A stretch of 64,000 bases of DNA, from positions 481,595 through 545,594 of the forward strand of contig JAAFJN010000002.1 of the NCBI GenBank assembly GCA_013298845.1, given 5' to 3'. Shown here one piece after another: positions 23,871 through 33,900 of this stretch. A program made the position numbers and the translations under genes. Source of the DNA: Chitinophagales bacterium (GTDB taxonomy: Bacteria; Bacteroidota; Bacteroidia; Chitinophagales; Saprospiraceae). Within the stretch, counting starts at the first letter, position 1, and each line of letters begins with the position of its first letter. Under the pieces are notes generated by a model that saw nothing but the letters and a program-made list of their open reading frames with translations, made no database searches and was not told where the DNA came from.

Positions 23871-26800
23871 CTACTCAAACGCCGCCTTTTGGCCACGCAC
23901 GGCCTCCATTAACCCGGATTTGCTCATGGGCGCGGGACTATCGAACGATTTTACAAAAGTCGCTTTATCGAGGACGGATAAAGGCATCAATTTTTCCTTT
24001 TTCAAATCATTGTTCAGGCTGCTCAACTGGTTAAAATAGCCCTCGCCCACGGCTTCTACCCGTTTGAGTTCACCTTGCAAAAAGGCCATTCGGTTCAAGG
24101 TGGAGGCCGTTGGCGGCATATCCGTTATCACCGTTGTGACGTAGATGCGGCCTACTTTTGCCCGCAACTGTTCTTCGCCCGTAATCCCTCTTGATTCAAT
24201 CGTTTCGGTGAGGGTTTTGTGAAAAGCGTCCAATTGTTCGGTAAATTTGGTCAATTTAGCCTTGGCACCTTTGTTTTTAACCAATCCGACGCGTTGGTTG
24301 GTGCTGTCGCGGAGTGCCCTTACCCTGGCTTCCAAAAAACCAAGTTGTTCGACCATGACAAACATGGAATCAATTTGTTTTTGGCGTTGGGTGGCATCCA
24401 TCCGGCCCGCCAACGGATCCGGGATGAGTTCGAGCACCCGTTCATCGGTGGCGGTGGGAGTTTTCATCCGAATGGTGTATTTGCCCGGTGTCGCCATGGG
24501 GCCAATTGCCCCCGCAAATACGCCAAATTCGCCCTGTACCATCACCCCTTTGGCGGCTTTGGGGGCTTTGAGGCGCATGTCCCAACGGGCCACATTGATC
24601 CCTTTTCGTTTGGTGCCGGGTATGGTGACCACCAATTCCCCTTTTTCATTCAATACCTCCAACGTTACATCGCCGGTGGAGATGCGGTCTTTTAGATAAT
24701 AAATAATGCGGGCCTCTTCGGGGGCATTCAGACCAACGTACGAACCGGTATTGGGAAATGCCTGACCGTAGTGCCCCGTTGTGACGGGCGTTGGCCGCGT
24801 TTGGAGCAGCGCCGCGTCTTTCTGGAGCAGGTCGGCGGTAAGGAGGCGCAACGGTGAAATATCATCCACGATATAGACGCCGCGACCGTGGGTGGCCAAT
24901 ACCAGGTCGTTGGTGCGCGGGTGAATCACCATATCGCGCACGGCCACGTATTCGGGCAGATTGGCTTTGAACAATACCCACGTTTTGCCGGTGTCATTGG
25001 AGACGTAGAGGCCAAATTCGGTGCCGATAAACAGCAAATTCGCCGCTACCCGATCTTCCCGGATGATGTGCGCGTAACCTTGTACCCCTTCATTGGCCAA
25101 TACCGTCCAGGTTTTACCCTGATCTTCGGACCGGGCGGCGTAGGTTTTCATGTCGCCGTAAGCGTGGTTATCAAAAGTGGCGTACACCACGGATTTGTTA
25201 AATCGGCTGGGTTCTATGCTGCTGACCCAAGTGCCCGCCGGAATCCCGGCGATGTTTTTTGAAATCAATTCCCAGGTTTTACCGCCATCGCGGGTCACTT
25301 GGATATTGCCATCGTCGGTGCCCACAAAAAGGAGGTTTTCGTCCAGGGGCGAAGGCGCAATGGCAAATATAGTGCAGTGGTTTTCGGCGGAGGTATTGTC
25401 CACGGTGATACCGCCGCTGCTGGCTTGTTTTTGTTTAATGGTATCGTTGGTGGTGAGGTCGGGCGAAATACGGGTCCAACTAAAGCCCCGGTCGCTGGTT
25501 TTGTACAAAAACTGCGCGCCCATGTACAATACTTTGGCGTTCACCTGGCTCTTAACAATGGGTGTGTTCCAGTTCCAGCGCAATTTGGGGTCTCCCTGAA
25601 TGGCTTGGGGCTGGATAAATTGCGCTTGATTCACCTTGAGGTCCTGGCGTTGGATTAAGCCGCCCTGGCTCTCGGAATACACAATATTGGGGTCTTCATC
25701 ATCGGGTTGCACCCAAAAGCCGTCGCCGCCGCCAACGCCCGTCCAATCGCGGTTTTCGATGCCACCGGGACTGGACACCGGGCCGCGCCAAGAGCCATTG
25801 TCTTGCAGGCCACCGTACACGTTGTAAGGAATTTGATCGTCCACCTGCACGTGATAAAACTGCGATACCGGCAAAGTATTCTGGTGCGACCAGGTAATGC
25901 CCCGGTCAATGCTCATGTACACGCCGCCGTCGGTACCGAGGTACATGTGTTGGGTATTTTTGGGGTTAATCCAGAGGGCGTGGTGATCGGAGTGTACCCA
26001 TCCGCCGTCGTTGCTGGCATCGGAGAAGGAATAGCCGCCATCGTTGCTAATGGACAAAGAGAAAGCGGGGCGATAAATGCGTTTAGGCTCGTAGGGATCT
26101 ACTACCAACGTGCTAAAATAAAATGGCCGCGCCGTGACATTGGAGGTAGCGCTCTGGAGTTTCCAGTTTTCGCCGCCGTCGGCGGAGATGTACAAGCCCG
26201 TTTTTTCATTTTCAACAATGGCCAGCAGGTTATCGGGGGCGCTGGGTGCCACGGCCATGGCGATACGGCCAAATTCGGTTGTGGGGAGGCCATTGGTTAT
26301 TTTTCGCCAATTTTTACCGCCGTCGGTGGATTTGTACAAAGCACTGCCGGGGCCGCCGGAGGTAAAAGAATAAGGGGTACGCCGGAATTGCCAGGTGGCC
26401 GCCCACAGTACATCGGGGTTACGCGGGTCCATGAGGACATCGGCGCAACCCGTTTTTTCGTTAACGTACAGGATTTTTTCCCAGGTTTTGCCGCCATCGG
26501 TGGTTTTGTAGAGGCCGCGGTCGGGGCTATCGCTCCACAATTTGCCGGGCACGGCTACGTACAGAACGTTGGAATTGGAAGGGTGAATAATGATTTTTGA
26601 AATATGCTCGCTGTTGTCGAGGCCCATTTTCACCCAGTTGCGCCCGCCATCGGAGGTGCGATAAATCCCCAGCCCAATGGCTACGCTGTTGCGCATATTG
26701 CTTTCGCCGGTGCCCACCCACACGGTATCGGGGTGTTTTTGATCAATGGCAATGGCACCAACGGATTGCGGATATTTGTCAAAAATGGGTTCGTAACTAT

Positions 26801-27035
26801 AACCGCCGGTGCGGCTTTTCCAGAGGCCACCACCAGCGGTGCCCACGTACAAAGTGCGCGGCTCGTCGTTAACGCCTTCAATGGCCGTGATTCGTCCACC
26901 CATAACGGCGGGGCCAATCGGGCGGGCTTCCATTTGACCAAAGGTGGCAGAGGTTAGTTTTACTGCTTTTTGAGCGTGAAGGCCGGAAAAAAAGGCTACG
27001 CAGAGCAGTAGGCTGAAGTATAAGTACTTTTGCAT
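23871..27035 (-). CDS. Sortilin/VPS10-like beta-propeller exported protein
   Basis: The start at 27035 (MQKYLYFSLLLCVAFFSG) gives a clear signal peptide; an upstream alternative at 27074 adds only non-signal residues. The 1054-residue protein contains at least ten BNR/Asp-box type repeats (STDGGKNWRKI, SADGGENWKLQ, TRDGGKTWELI, SNDTGKTWVLF), forming one or two large propellers related to sortilin VPS10 and xyloglucanase GH74 folds, then a beta-sandwich and a helical C-terminus. Catalytic residues cannot be assigned. Members are common and secreted in Bacteroidota; the substrate is unknown. It lacks an evident T9SS domain. Confidence 0.85.
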   Translation of the reverse strand: MQKYLYFSLLLCVAFFSGLHAQKAVKLTSATFGQMEARPIGPAVMGGRITAIEGVNDEPRTLYVGTAGGGLWKSRTGGYSYEPIFDKYPQSVGAIAIDQKHPDTVWVGTGESNMRNSVAIGLGIYRTSDGGRNWVKMGLDNSEHISKIIIHPSNSNVLYVAVPGKLWSDSPDRGLYKTTDGGKTWEKILYVNEKTGCADVLMDPRNPDVLWAATWQFRRTPYSFTSGGPGSALYKSTDGGKNWRKITNGLPTTEFGRIAMAVAPSAPDNLLAIVENEKTGLYISADGGENWKLQSATSNVTARPFYFSTLVVDPYEPKRIYRPAFSLSISNDGGYSFSDASNDGGWVHSDHHALWINPKNTQHMYLGTDGGVYMSIDRGITWSHQNTLPVSQFYHVQVDDQIPYNVYGGLQDNGSWRGPVSSPGGIENRDWTGVGGGDGFWVQPDDEDPNIVYSESQGGLIQRQDLKVNQAQFIQPQAIQGDPKLRWNWNTPIVKSQVNAKVLYMGAQFLYKTSDRGFSWTRISPDLTTNDTIKQKQASSGGITVDNTSAENHCTIFAIAPSPLDENLLFVGTDDGNIQVTRDGGKTWELISKNIAGIPAGTWVSSIEPSRFNKSVVYATFDNHAYGDMKTYAARSEDQGKTWTVLANEGVQGYAHIIREDRVAANLLFIGTEFGLYVSNDTGKTWVLFKANLPEYVAVRDMVIHPRTNDLVLATHGRGVYIVDDISPLRLLTADLLQKDAALLQTRPTPVTTGHYGQAFPNTGSYVGLNAPEEARIIYYLKDRISTGDVTLEVLNEKGELVVTIPGTKRKGINVARWDMRLKAPKAAKGVMVQGEFGVFAGAIGPMATPGKYTIRMKTPTATDERVLELIPDPLAGRMDATQRQKQIDSMFVMVEQLGFLEARVRALRDSTNQRVGLVKNKGAKAKLTKFTEQLDAFHKTLTETIESRGITGEEQLRAKVGRIYVTTVITDMPPTASTLNRMAFLQGELKRVEAVGEGYFNQLSSLNNDLKKEKLMPLSVLDKATFVKSFDSPAPMSKSGLMEAVRGQKAAFE

Positions 27036-27167
27036 TATTTGAAGAAAGTAAAAGTCTGAGTTATTAAAAAACATGAGTCATCCCGAATTTTTCCAACAAA
27101 CAAATGCCAATGTTTTTATACCGGCTTGATAAAATACAAATAATGCAAGATTAGTGCATTTTAAGTC

Positions 27168-27255
27168 CACTTCCTACTTTTTGAGGCCAAAAAGTAGGCA
27201 AAAAGCCCGCGGCTGACGAAAAATCCTACGATTTTGCTAAGGCCGCACCTGTAAA
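27168..27255. repeat. Dispersed folded repeat, copy 2 (internally deleted)
   Basis: This copy keeps the opening hairpin (CCTACTTTTT/AAAAAGTAGG) and the left arm to GATTTTGCT, then jumps to the end block TAAGGCCGCACC. The GC-rich centre and the right arm present in the 15154 and 36706 copies are missing. Confidence 0.8.
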
Positions 27256-27310
27256 AATGGCTAACAGGAATATTCGAGATAACTCATGTTCGTTTCGTTT
27301 CCCGTTCGGG

Positions 27311-28033
27311 TTATTTTTTAGCGGGCATCTCGAATATTTTTTCGTCCACGGCGGGATTAATGACCAACGAAACGATGTTCATAACGGTGGGTCCCATCAT
27401 GGGGTTGTTCTGCTCCACGGTGTGGGCAAACGTTAGCCCATCCACAGTTTTGAAGTTTGATATAACCGATTCGGAGGTTACTTCTTTGCCGTCCACCACC
27501 ATTACGGTGATGGTTTTTACCTCCATAAATGATTCAGGATCAATGAGGGAGTACTGGGTTTGGGTGGGGCTGATGACCAATTTGATTTTGTGCAATTCGG
27601 TGCCTTCCACGTCTTCTTTCCCAAGGTATTCGGCGGTGTAGCCTTTTTCTTTGTAGCCGTTGAGGTGACCGGCAAGGTCAGTTTGTTCCTTCATGGCTTT
27701 TACCTGATCGGCCGTGAGTGGCTCCGCGTCTTGCTGACCGGCGAATGGGTTATTGGCCCACCCTTGATCACCATTGATGCAGGAGGATTGGGTCATACCC
27801 ATCAGGGTGACATCCATCCGCATGGCCTTTTTGTTAACAATGGTCATGTTCATTGGGATTTTCATGTTTGGAGCGGACTGCGCGGTCATTTCCATGTCCA
27901 TTTTCATGGTTTTTAGTTTATCCCAAGCCGCCCCGCCGGTGGCAGCCACGTGTTTGCTAATAATTTCGTCGGCAGTTTGTGCTTGCGCAAAAGTGGTGGC
28001 AAATAGAATACAAATGCTAAAAATGAATTTCAT
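27311..28033 (-). CDS. LolA-like/outer-membrane lipoprotein-sorting domain exported protein
   Basis: A signal peptide (1-18) is followed by ADEIISKHVAATGGAAWDKLKTMKMDMEM, the start typical of the DUF4292/LolA-like half-barrel proteins of Bacteroidota, and ends with a PAVDEKIFEMPAKK segment typical of that fold. The 240-residue length fits. LolA-like folds bind lipids or lipoproteins in the periplasm; a specific partner is not known. It is a single gene with the truncated dispersed repeat about 55 bases behind it. It is unusually rich in Met. Confidence 0.8.
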   Translation of the reverse strand: MKFIFSICILFATTFAQAQTADEIISKHVAATGGAAWDKLKTMKMDMEMTAQSAPNMKIPMNMTIVNKKAMRMDVTLMGMTQSSCINGDQGWANNPFAGQQDAEPLTADQVKAMKEQTDLAGHLNGYKEKGYTAEYLGKEDVEGTELHKIKLVISPTQTQYSLIDPESFMEVKTITVMVVDGKEVTSESVISNFKTVDGLTFAHTVEQNNPMMGPTVMNIVSLVINPAVDEKIFEMPAKK

Positions 28034-28194
28034 CGAATAAAAAGTTTAAGTGTGTAGTGATATGAGTTGTGGACACAAAGTAGTACCGCTTGGCGGCCGT
28101 TTTATTTAAATATTCGATAAAGTTGCATCCCCTCAAGATGAAACGGGGAAATTACGACCAAGGTTTAATTATTCGGTCAAGTTTATGAACACAC

Positions 28195-28329
28195 TCACTG
28201 CTGCGCCACACACCAACGCATTTCCTTAAAATAGTGCTGCACCTCACCCGTCAAAAGATTGGTGGATGTGGCTTTAACACGTATTCTAGTAGGAGATGAA
28301 AAAAGAATTGCCATGCCAAACTCAAGCAT
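28195..28329 (-). CDS. Possible small or remnant ORF (44 residues)
   Basis: A frame from ATG at 28329 reads MLEFGMAILFSSPTRIRVKA and continues to KEMRWCVAQQ before TGA. Composition looks protein-like, but no family is recognised, and a stop codon directly precedes the ATG. It lies just after the 86-residue gene on the same strand and might be the wreck of its usual partner. The rest of the 28034-28382 gap holds nothing clear. Confidence 0.25.
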   Translation of the reverse strand: MLEFGMAILFSSPTRIRVKATSTNLLTGEVQHYFKEMRWCVAQQ

Positions 28330-28382
28330 TCATCAAAACCCAAAAAACGTACGCTCGCGAGCACCTCCGATGCGCACGATTA

Positions 28383-28643
28383 TTAAATCGTCTTCGGTTG
28401 CTCTTGTAAACGGATAGATTTTAGCCATTTTCGGTTTACAGATGATGTTCCAGTAAAAAAAGTTGTCGTTACAATATTTTTAGCAATATCTCTGGCTTGA
28501 TAGCAAAGTTCGAGATAATCTTTGCCATGCAACAAAACAACCCCTTTCTCGGGCTTATGTTGAATATCATCTCCATCCAATGCAATAACTACCCATTGAT
28601 TGGGGTAGTTATTTTTAATCTGTTCAATGGTGAGTACATCCAT
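28383..28643 (-). CDS. Small conserved hypothetical protein
   Basis: The 86-residue protein (MDVLTIEQIKNNYPNQWVVIALDGDD, GVVLLHGKDYLELCYQARDIAKN, TTTFFTG) resembles small Bacteroidota/cyanobacterial proteins whose pattern is NNYPxQWV, VLLHxKD and a final FTG motif. These tend to sit beside retropepsin-like or other accessory genes. I cannot give a function. It is isolated here, and only a doubtful 44-residue frame follows it. Confidence 0.6.
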   Translation of the reverse strand: MDVLTIEQIKNNYPNQWVVIALDGDDIQHKPEKGVVLLHGKDYLELCYQARDIAKNIVTTTFFTGTSSVNRKWLKSIRLQEQPKTI

Positions 28644-28696
28644 AGCAAATTGTAATTATGTATAATAGCGGAAGTTTTTTTGGCAAAAAAGCACTT

Positions 28697-28735
28697 TTAA
28701 AAAAAAGACATCAGCCCATCACAAGGCTAATGTCT
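28697..28735 (-). terminator. Terminator downstream of the DUF4249 gene
   Basis: On the minus strand AGACATTAGCC pairs with GGCTGATGTCT (one mismatch) around a short loop and runs into T residues. Between this and the DUF4249 stop (28736-28799) lie direct TCTTTTGTCTGAAG / TCTTTTGTCTAAAG / TCTTCTGTCTAAGG repeats. Confidence 0.7.
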
Positions 28736-28799
28736 TTTGTCTGAAGTATTTTATCTAAATCTTTTGTCTAAAGTCTTCTGTCTAAGGTCTTTGTGATGC

Positions 28800-29864
28800 C
28801 TACTGAAGTTTAAAGTTCATTCTGCGGGTACGCGGATACGCACGCAGGGAATCGAGAGTAAGTTCACCGAAGCGGAAATCGCCTTCTATTTTGGTGTTTT
28901 TTGCGCTAAATATACCAAAACCTTCGGAGAGGTTCGTGTACGTTTGCACCAATTCGGCACCGGTAATGCCCGAGTTGGCTTCGGCGGTGAGCAGGAATTC
29001 GCGAATTTCGCGGCCGCCACCTTCTACTTTTACGCTTACCGTAGTACCCAAAACCCGCACACGACCATCGCGGGGTGATTTAATGGAGTCGATTTCATTG
29101 TCAAGCATGTCGTAAAAGGTGTACCCTTTTACAAATTTAATGGTGGTACCGCCGCCGTTTTCGGAGGCCAATTCGTTGTCAATGGCGCGCCAAATAATGG
29201 TGTCTGGTTTACCCCCAGGATTTAGAATAGCACCCGTAGTAGCGTCTTTTTCCAAATAAGGAATGGTCAGTGTAACGTTGAAATACACGGCGTTTTCGTC
29301 GTGGGTCCAGCGGAAATTGGTGGGTGTATTGCCAATAAACTGCATCACGCGGGGAGTACCGGAAATATTGGGCGACTGGATTTGGAAAGACTTGGGAATG
29401 GTGGTTTCGGCCGTAATGTCCGGTTTGCCATTGGCGCGTTTGATGACCAAAACGTAAGTATTTTGATCGCGCAAGCCACCGGGCAAGTTATTGGTCGGCA
29501 ATTTGTAGAGCCAGTTGGGCGAATCGGCAAAAATACCGGTATCGCGGCGAATGCCTTCTAAATTACCATCTACGCGGGTCAGCGGGTACAACGTGGCCTC
29601 CCCTTTTCTTTGGATAAATACGCTGATTTCACCTTCGGCGTAGTACAGCGAATCGGGAATTTTGGCCACTTGAAGGGCACTGTTTTCGGGATCAAGAAAA
29701 GCCTTTTCTACCCGAATATATTGATTCTCGGCAGTAGGGTCCAAAATACCGTACACAACCGGTATTTCCTGCCACTCGGAGGTTAATTCAAAATCGTTAG
29801 AACAACTGTTAAAAACCAAAACACCACCAAGCAGGGCGGCAATAAAAAAGCGTAGTTTATTCAT
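28800..29864 (-). CDS. DUF4249 outer-membrane lipoprotein
   Basis: The start at 29864 (MNKLRFFIAALLGGVLVFNSC) gives a lipoprotein signal with Cys21; the longer frame to 29921 would hide it. The mature part has the DUF4249 pattern: PVVYGILDPTAENQYIRVEKAFLD near the N-terminus and a Fn3-like beta-rich body. DUF4249 lipoproteins usually accompany SusC/TonB-dependent receptors, but no receptor gene is found here. Length is 354 residues. Confidence 0.85.
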   Translation of the reverse strand: MNKLRFFIAALLGGVLVFNSCSNDFELTSEWQEIPVVYGILDPTAENQYIRVEKAFLDPENSALQVAKIPDSLYYAEGEISVFIQRKGEATLYPLTRVDGNLEGIRRDTGIFADSPNWLYKLPTNNLPGGLRDQNTYVLVIKRANGKPDITAETTIPKSFQIQSPNISGTPRVMQFIGNTPTNFRWTHDENAVYFNVTLTIPYLEKDATTGAILNPGGKPDTIIWRAIDNELASENGGGTTIKFVKGYTFYDMLDNEIDSIKSPRDGRVRVLGTTVSVKVEGGGREIREFLLTAEANSGITGAELVQTYTNLSEGFGIFSAKNTKIEGDFRFGELTLDSLRAYPRTRRMNFKLQ

Positions 29865-29951
29865 ATTTATGTGTTGGTGTGCAGGAGGGTGCCCGCAAAA
29901 ACTGGCCGCAAAGATAGACAAAAAAACACGTTTCCCTGTTAATAACTTTTG

Positions 29952-29982
29952 TTTGTCAATTTCTGGCTATTTGCTACCTTCG
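29952..29982 (+). promoter_or_regulatory. Bacteroidota-type promoter of the deoxynucleoside kinase gene
   Basis: TTTG (29952-29955), a 19-base spacer, then TACCTTCG (29975-29982). This is the best-spaced -33/-7 pair in the window. The first transcribed base would fall about 9 bases before the ATG at 29998. Confidence 0.75.
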
Positions 29983-29997
29983 CGGCTCTTTTATATC

Positions 29998-30648
29998 ATG
30001 CAAACAGAACAAATTTCAGGAAAACGGCAAATTAAGCACGTTGCTATTGCCGGTAATATTGGTGCAGGAAAAACAACTTTGAGCGAGTTGCTCGCCCGCC
30101 GTTTTGGTTGGGATGTTCATTACGAAAGCACAGATAATAATCCGTATCTCGCTGATTTCTACATGGAAATGAAGCGTTGGTCCTTTAATCTGCAAGTGTT
30201 TTTCCTCTCCAGCCGATACCAACAGGTGCTCCAAATTCAGGCCGGTAACCGCACGGTTATCCAGGACCGCACCATTTACGAAGACGCGCATATTTTTGCC
30301 CCCAACCTGGCCGATATGGGCCTCATGGAGCGCCGCGACTTCGATAATTACCTCACCCTGTTCGATTGCATGGTGTCGCAAATTAACGCCCCCGATTTGT
30401 TGATTTACCTCCGCGCCAGCATCCCCACGCTTGTGGAACACATCCAATCGCGCGGCCGTGACTACGAAGGCAGCATCAGCCTCGATTACCTCAAACGCCT
30501 CAATGAACGGTACGACGAATGGATTGCCGGTTACAAACACGGCCGTTTGCTGGTGATTAACGTGGACAACCTCGATTTTCAAAATAACCCCGAAGATTTT
30601 GCCAAAGTACTGGAAATGGTACAGGCCGAATTGCACGGTTTATTTTAG
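29998..30648 (+). CDS. Deoxynucleoside kinase (dNK/dGK family)
   Basis: The start at 29998 fits the promoter; the frame can be extended to 29869 but that part overlaps the promoter. The 216-residue protein has a P-loop GNIGAGKTT (residues 19-27), the YESTDNNPYLADFY substrate segment, an IQDRTIYEDAHIF lid/ERS-equivalent and a basic loop (HIQSRGRDYEGSISLDYL). It phosphorylates deoxynucleosides for the nucleotide salvage pathway in the cytoplasm; purine versus pyrimidine preference cannot be read. Divergent from the DUF4249 gene. Confidence 0.9.
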   Translation: MQTEQISGKRQIKHVAIAGNIGAGKTTLSELLARRFGWDVHYESTDNNPYLADFYMEMKRWSFNLQVFFLSSRYQQVLQIQAGNRTVIQDRTIYEDAHIFAPNLADMGLMERRDFDNYLTLFDCMVSQINAPDLLIYLRASIPTLVEHIQSRGRDYEGSISLDYLKRLNERYDEWIAGYKHGRLLVINVDNLDFQNNPEDFAKVLEMVQAELHGLF

Positions 30649-30756
30649 AAAAAAAGGGCGCAAGCAACGTTTAATCATAAACTACCGCCGAATACTAATA
30701 ATACCCGCCTGGAAAAGTAGGTTCGCCGCAATTTTATCTTAAATTTGTGGCACGTA

Positions 30757-30915
30757 AGACCTTATACCGGTTTGTTTCGTCCTTTGGAAGGAGAAAGTTT
30801 TTGTCAAATCAAGGCAAATTTTGCAGTCGAAATGGAATATTTTCGGCGAAAAATTTAACGACGAGTTGGCGAAAACTGGCCATTCCAAAGGACGAAACAA
30901 ACCGATATAAGGTCT
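30757..30915. repeat. 159-bp hairpin element with 33-bp inverted repeats
   Basis: The arm at 30757-30789 and the arm at 30883-30915 are reverse complements over 33 bases with one mismatch; the 93-base centre is AT-rich and holds no ORF. No clear target-site duplication flanks it. It occupies most of the gap before the alpha-2-macroglobulin gene, ending 22 bases before its ATG. Confidence 0.8.
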
Positions 30916-30937
30916 AATAAAAAAAACCACCATTTCT

Positions 30938-33900
30938 ATGCGCTCAAAAGTATTCACTGCGGCCCTTGCTGCCCCTTTCGTTTTCACCTTATTTGTGGTA
31001 CTATCTTGTACCCGCGTCGCCAAAAACGACGATTATTACCAAAATTTATCCAAGTACATCTACGCATTTACCAACGGCAACACCGGCCCCGCCGACGCCG
31101 TTCGGGTGCGTTTTGTCAATGCCGCCGTTAGCCCCGACCAAATTGGAAAGGCCGTTGACAAAAAAGTACTCACCATTCAACCCGAAATAAAAGGCACCGC
31201 CATTTGGGAAGATGACCGCACCATTGTACTCCGCCCCGAAGGTCCCCTACCCTTTGGCCAAATGTACAAAGGACACGTCGGCATCGGGCGCATTTACAAA
31301 GAAGCCCCCGCCAATGTCCGCACTTTTGATTTCGACTTCCGGGTGCGTGACCTCGATATAGAAGTGGTACCCGACGGTATTTCTGCCGCCGATTTGGGCA
31401 ACCTCAAAATCCAGCGCGTAACCGGGGTGGTCAACTCCAGCGACCCCGTGGACGGCTCTTTGATTGAAAAAATTCTCTCCGCCAAACAACATTTGCGCCA
31501 ATTACGCATCACCTGGAACCACGCCGACGGCAACAAAAAACACTATTTTACAGTCAATGAAGTAGAGCGCACCAACGACGCTTCGGGCGTGAACCTCGCC
31601 TGGGACGCCAGTTCCGTTGGGGCAAAAGCCAAACAGGAAACCACCATTACCGTGCCCAGTTTGCTCGAATTTAACGTGGTATCGGTGATGCTGGAAGAAG
31701 AAGACCACCAAAGTATTATTATCAACTTTTCGGACCCGCTGCAACCCAACCAGGATTACAAAGGTTTGGTGAGCGTTTCCGATTACTCGGGCGGTTTTAC
31801 GTACACCGCCGACGGTAATTTCCTGCGCGTGTATCCGTCCGACCGCATTGTGGGCGACCACGAACTGGTGGTGTCCGGCGGCGTAAAAAACGCTACCGGA
31901 GCGGCAATGGGCAGCGATTTCACCTATTCTTTGTCGTTTAGCGAACTCAAACCCGCCGTTCGTTTGGTGGGTCGCGGGGCGATTATTCCCGGCAACAGCG
32001 ACGGCAGCATTATTTTCCCCTTCGAAGCCGTGGGGTTAAACGCCGTGGACGTGGAAATTTTTAAAATTTACAACTCCAATATTCTTCAGTTTTTGCAACT
32101 CAACGAAATTGAAGGCAGCGAAGAATTGGGCCGCGTTGGTAAAATTATTCAACAAAAGAAAATTGACCTCAAAGGGCTAAGCGCCGGGGCTTCGACCAAA
32201 GTATGGCAACGATACGCCTTTGATTTAAAAGATTTGATCAAAAAAGATCCCCTCGCCATTTATCAGGTGCGCATTGTTTTCCGAAAATCCTACACCACCG
32301 ATCTCAATTGCGGCCCCGTTGCCGACAATACCACCGAACCCGCCGGCGACGACGATGAAAATGCAGCGTCGGGCGGCCCCAATCCTTCCAGTGCAACAAC
32401 TTCTTCAAACGAAAAAACGGGGCGCCCCCTCAACGAAAAAGACGAATATGGCAACGTAAAATCCATTTTTGAGGGCTATCGCGGCCTCTATTTCAGCAAC
32501 GACGACGACTGGTACTACGACGATGGTTACGAATATGAATACCAGGACGACCCCTGCAAATACGAATATTACAACAACGATCACTTTGTGCGCCGCAACG
32601 CGTTTGTGAGCGACCTGGGCCTCACCGCCAAAGTGGGCAAAGACCACTCCGTACTGGCCGTAGTCACCGATTTGCACACCACCGAACCGGTGAACAACGT
32701 GGACATTGAGTTTTACAACTACCAATTGCAGGTGATTGGCACCGCCAAAACCAACGGCGAAGGCATTGCCATTCCGAGCCAATTGCGCGACAAACCGTTT
32801 ATTATGGTGGCCAAACAAGGTGGTCGGCGCGGGTATTTGCGCATGGCCGACGGCTCTACTCTTTCGCTCAGCCGCTTCGATGTGGCGGGCGTTGAAGCCC
32901 AAAAAGGCCTGAAAGGGTACCTCTACGGCGAACGCGGCGTATGGCGGCCCGGCGACAGCATTTACCTCAATTTTGTGTTGGAAGATTTTACGGGTAAACT
33001 CCCCGCCAACCACCCCATCAACGTGGAAGTGAACGACATGAACGGCAATTTGCGCTACCGCACGGTGGTGGCCCAAAGCGTCAACGGGGTGTATCCCATT
33101 CACTTCGCTACCCAACCCGATGCCCCCACCGGCACCTGGATGGCCAACGTGGAAGTGGGCGGCGCTAAATTCACCCAAAGCGTGCGGGTGGAAACCGTAA
33201 AACCCAATCGCCTCAAAATTGACCTGAGTTTTGCGAAAAAAAGCCTGAGCGCCAGCGACCGCGATCCCAAGGCCAACCTCGCCGTGACCTGGTTGCACGG
33301 GGCCATTGCCAAAAACCTGAAAACCAAAATCGAAATGCAATTGCGCACCGCCGTGAGCAAATTTCCCAAATTTGAAAGTTACGTTTTTGAAGACCCTTCC
33401 CGCAGTTTTTACAGCGACGAACAGGTACTTTTCGACGGTTCCCTCGACGATATGGGTAAAGCGCAAGTGCCCTTTAAAGTAAATACCACCGCCAGTGCGC
33501 CGGGCAAACTCATCGCTTCGTTTAAAATTCGGGCGTTTGAACAAAGCGGCGATTTCAGCGTGGACCAATCGGCCATTGATTATTATCCGTATCCCGAAAT
33601 GGTGGGCGTAAGTATTCCAGCCGATAAATACGGCAACAAACAGGTCGCCAAAGGCAAAACCGTACCCGTTTCTTTCGCCTGCATTGACACCGATGGCAAA
33701 CCATTGGCCAATAAAACCGTGGAAGTGGGCCTCTACCGCTGCGACTGGCGCTGGTGGTGGGACCAGGACCGCGATGCCGACGTGAGCAATTTTAACTCCG
33801 CGACCCACGTCAATGCCATTACCCGCGCTACCCTCAAAACCGACGCCAACGGCCGCGCCACCTGGAAAGTAACCCCCACCAACTGGGGCCGTTACCTCGT

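Noticed and set aside
30739..31023. 94-codon minus-strand frame
   Set aside because: It spans the hairpin element and the start of the alpha-2-macroglobulin gene in antisense and has no family feature.
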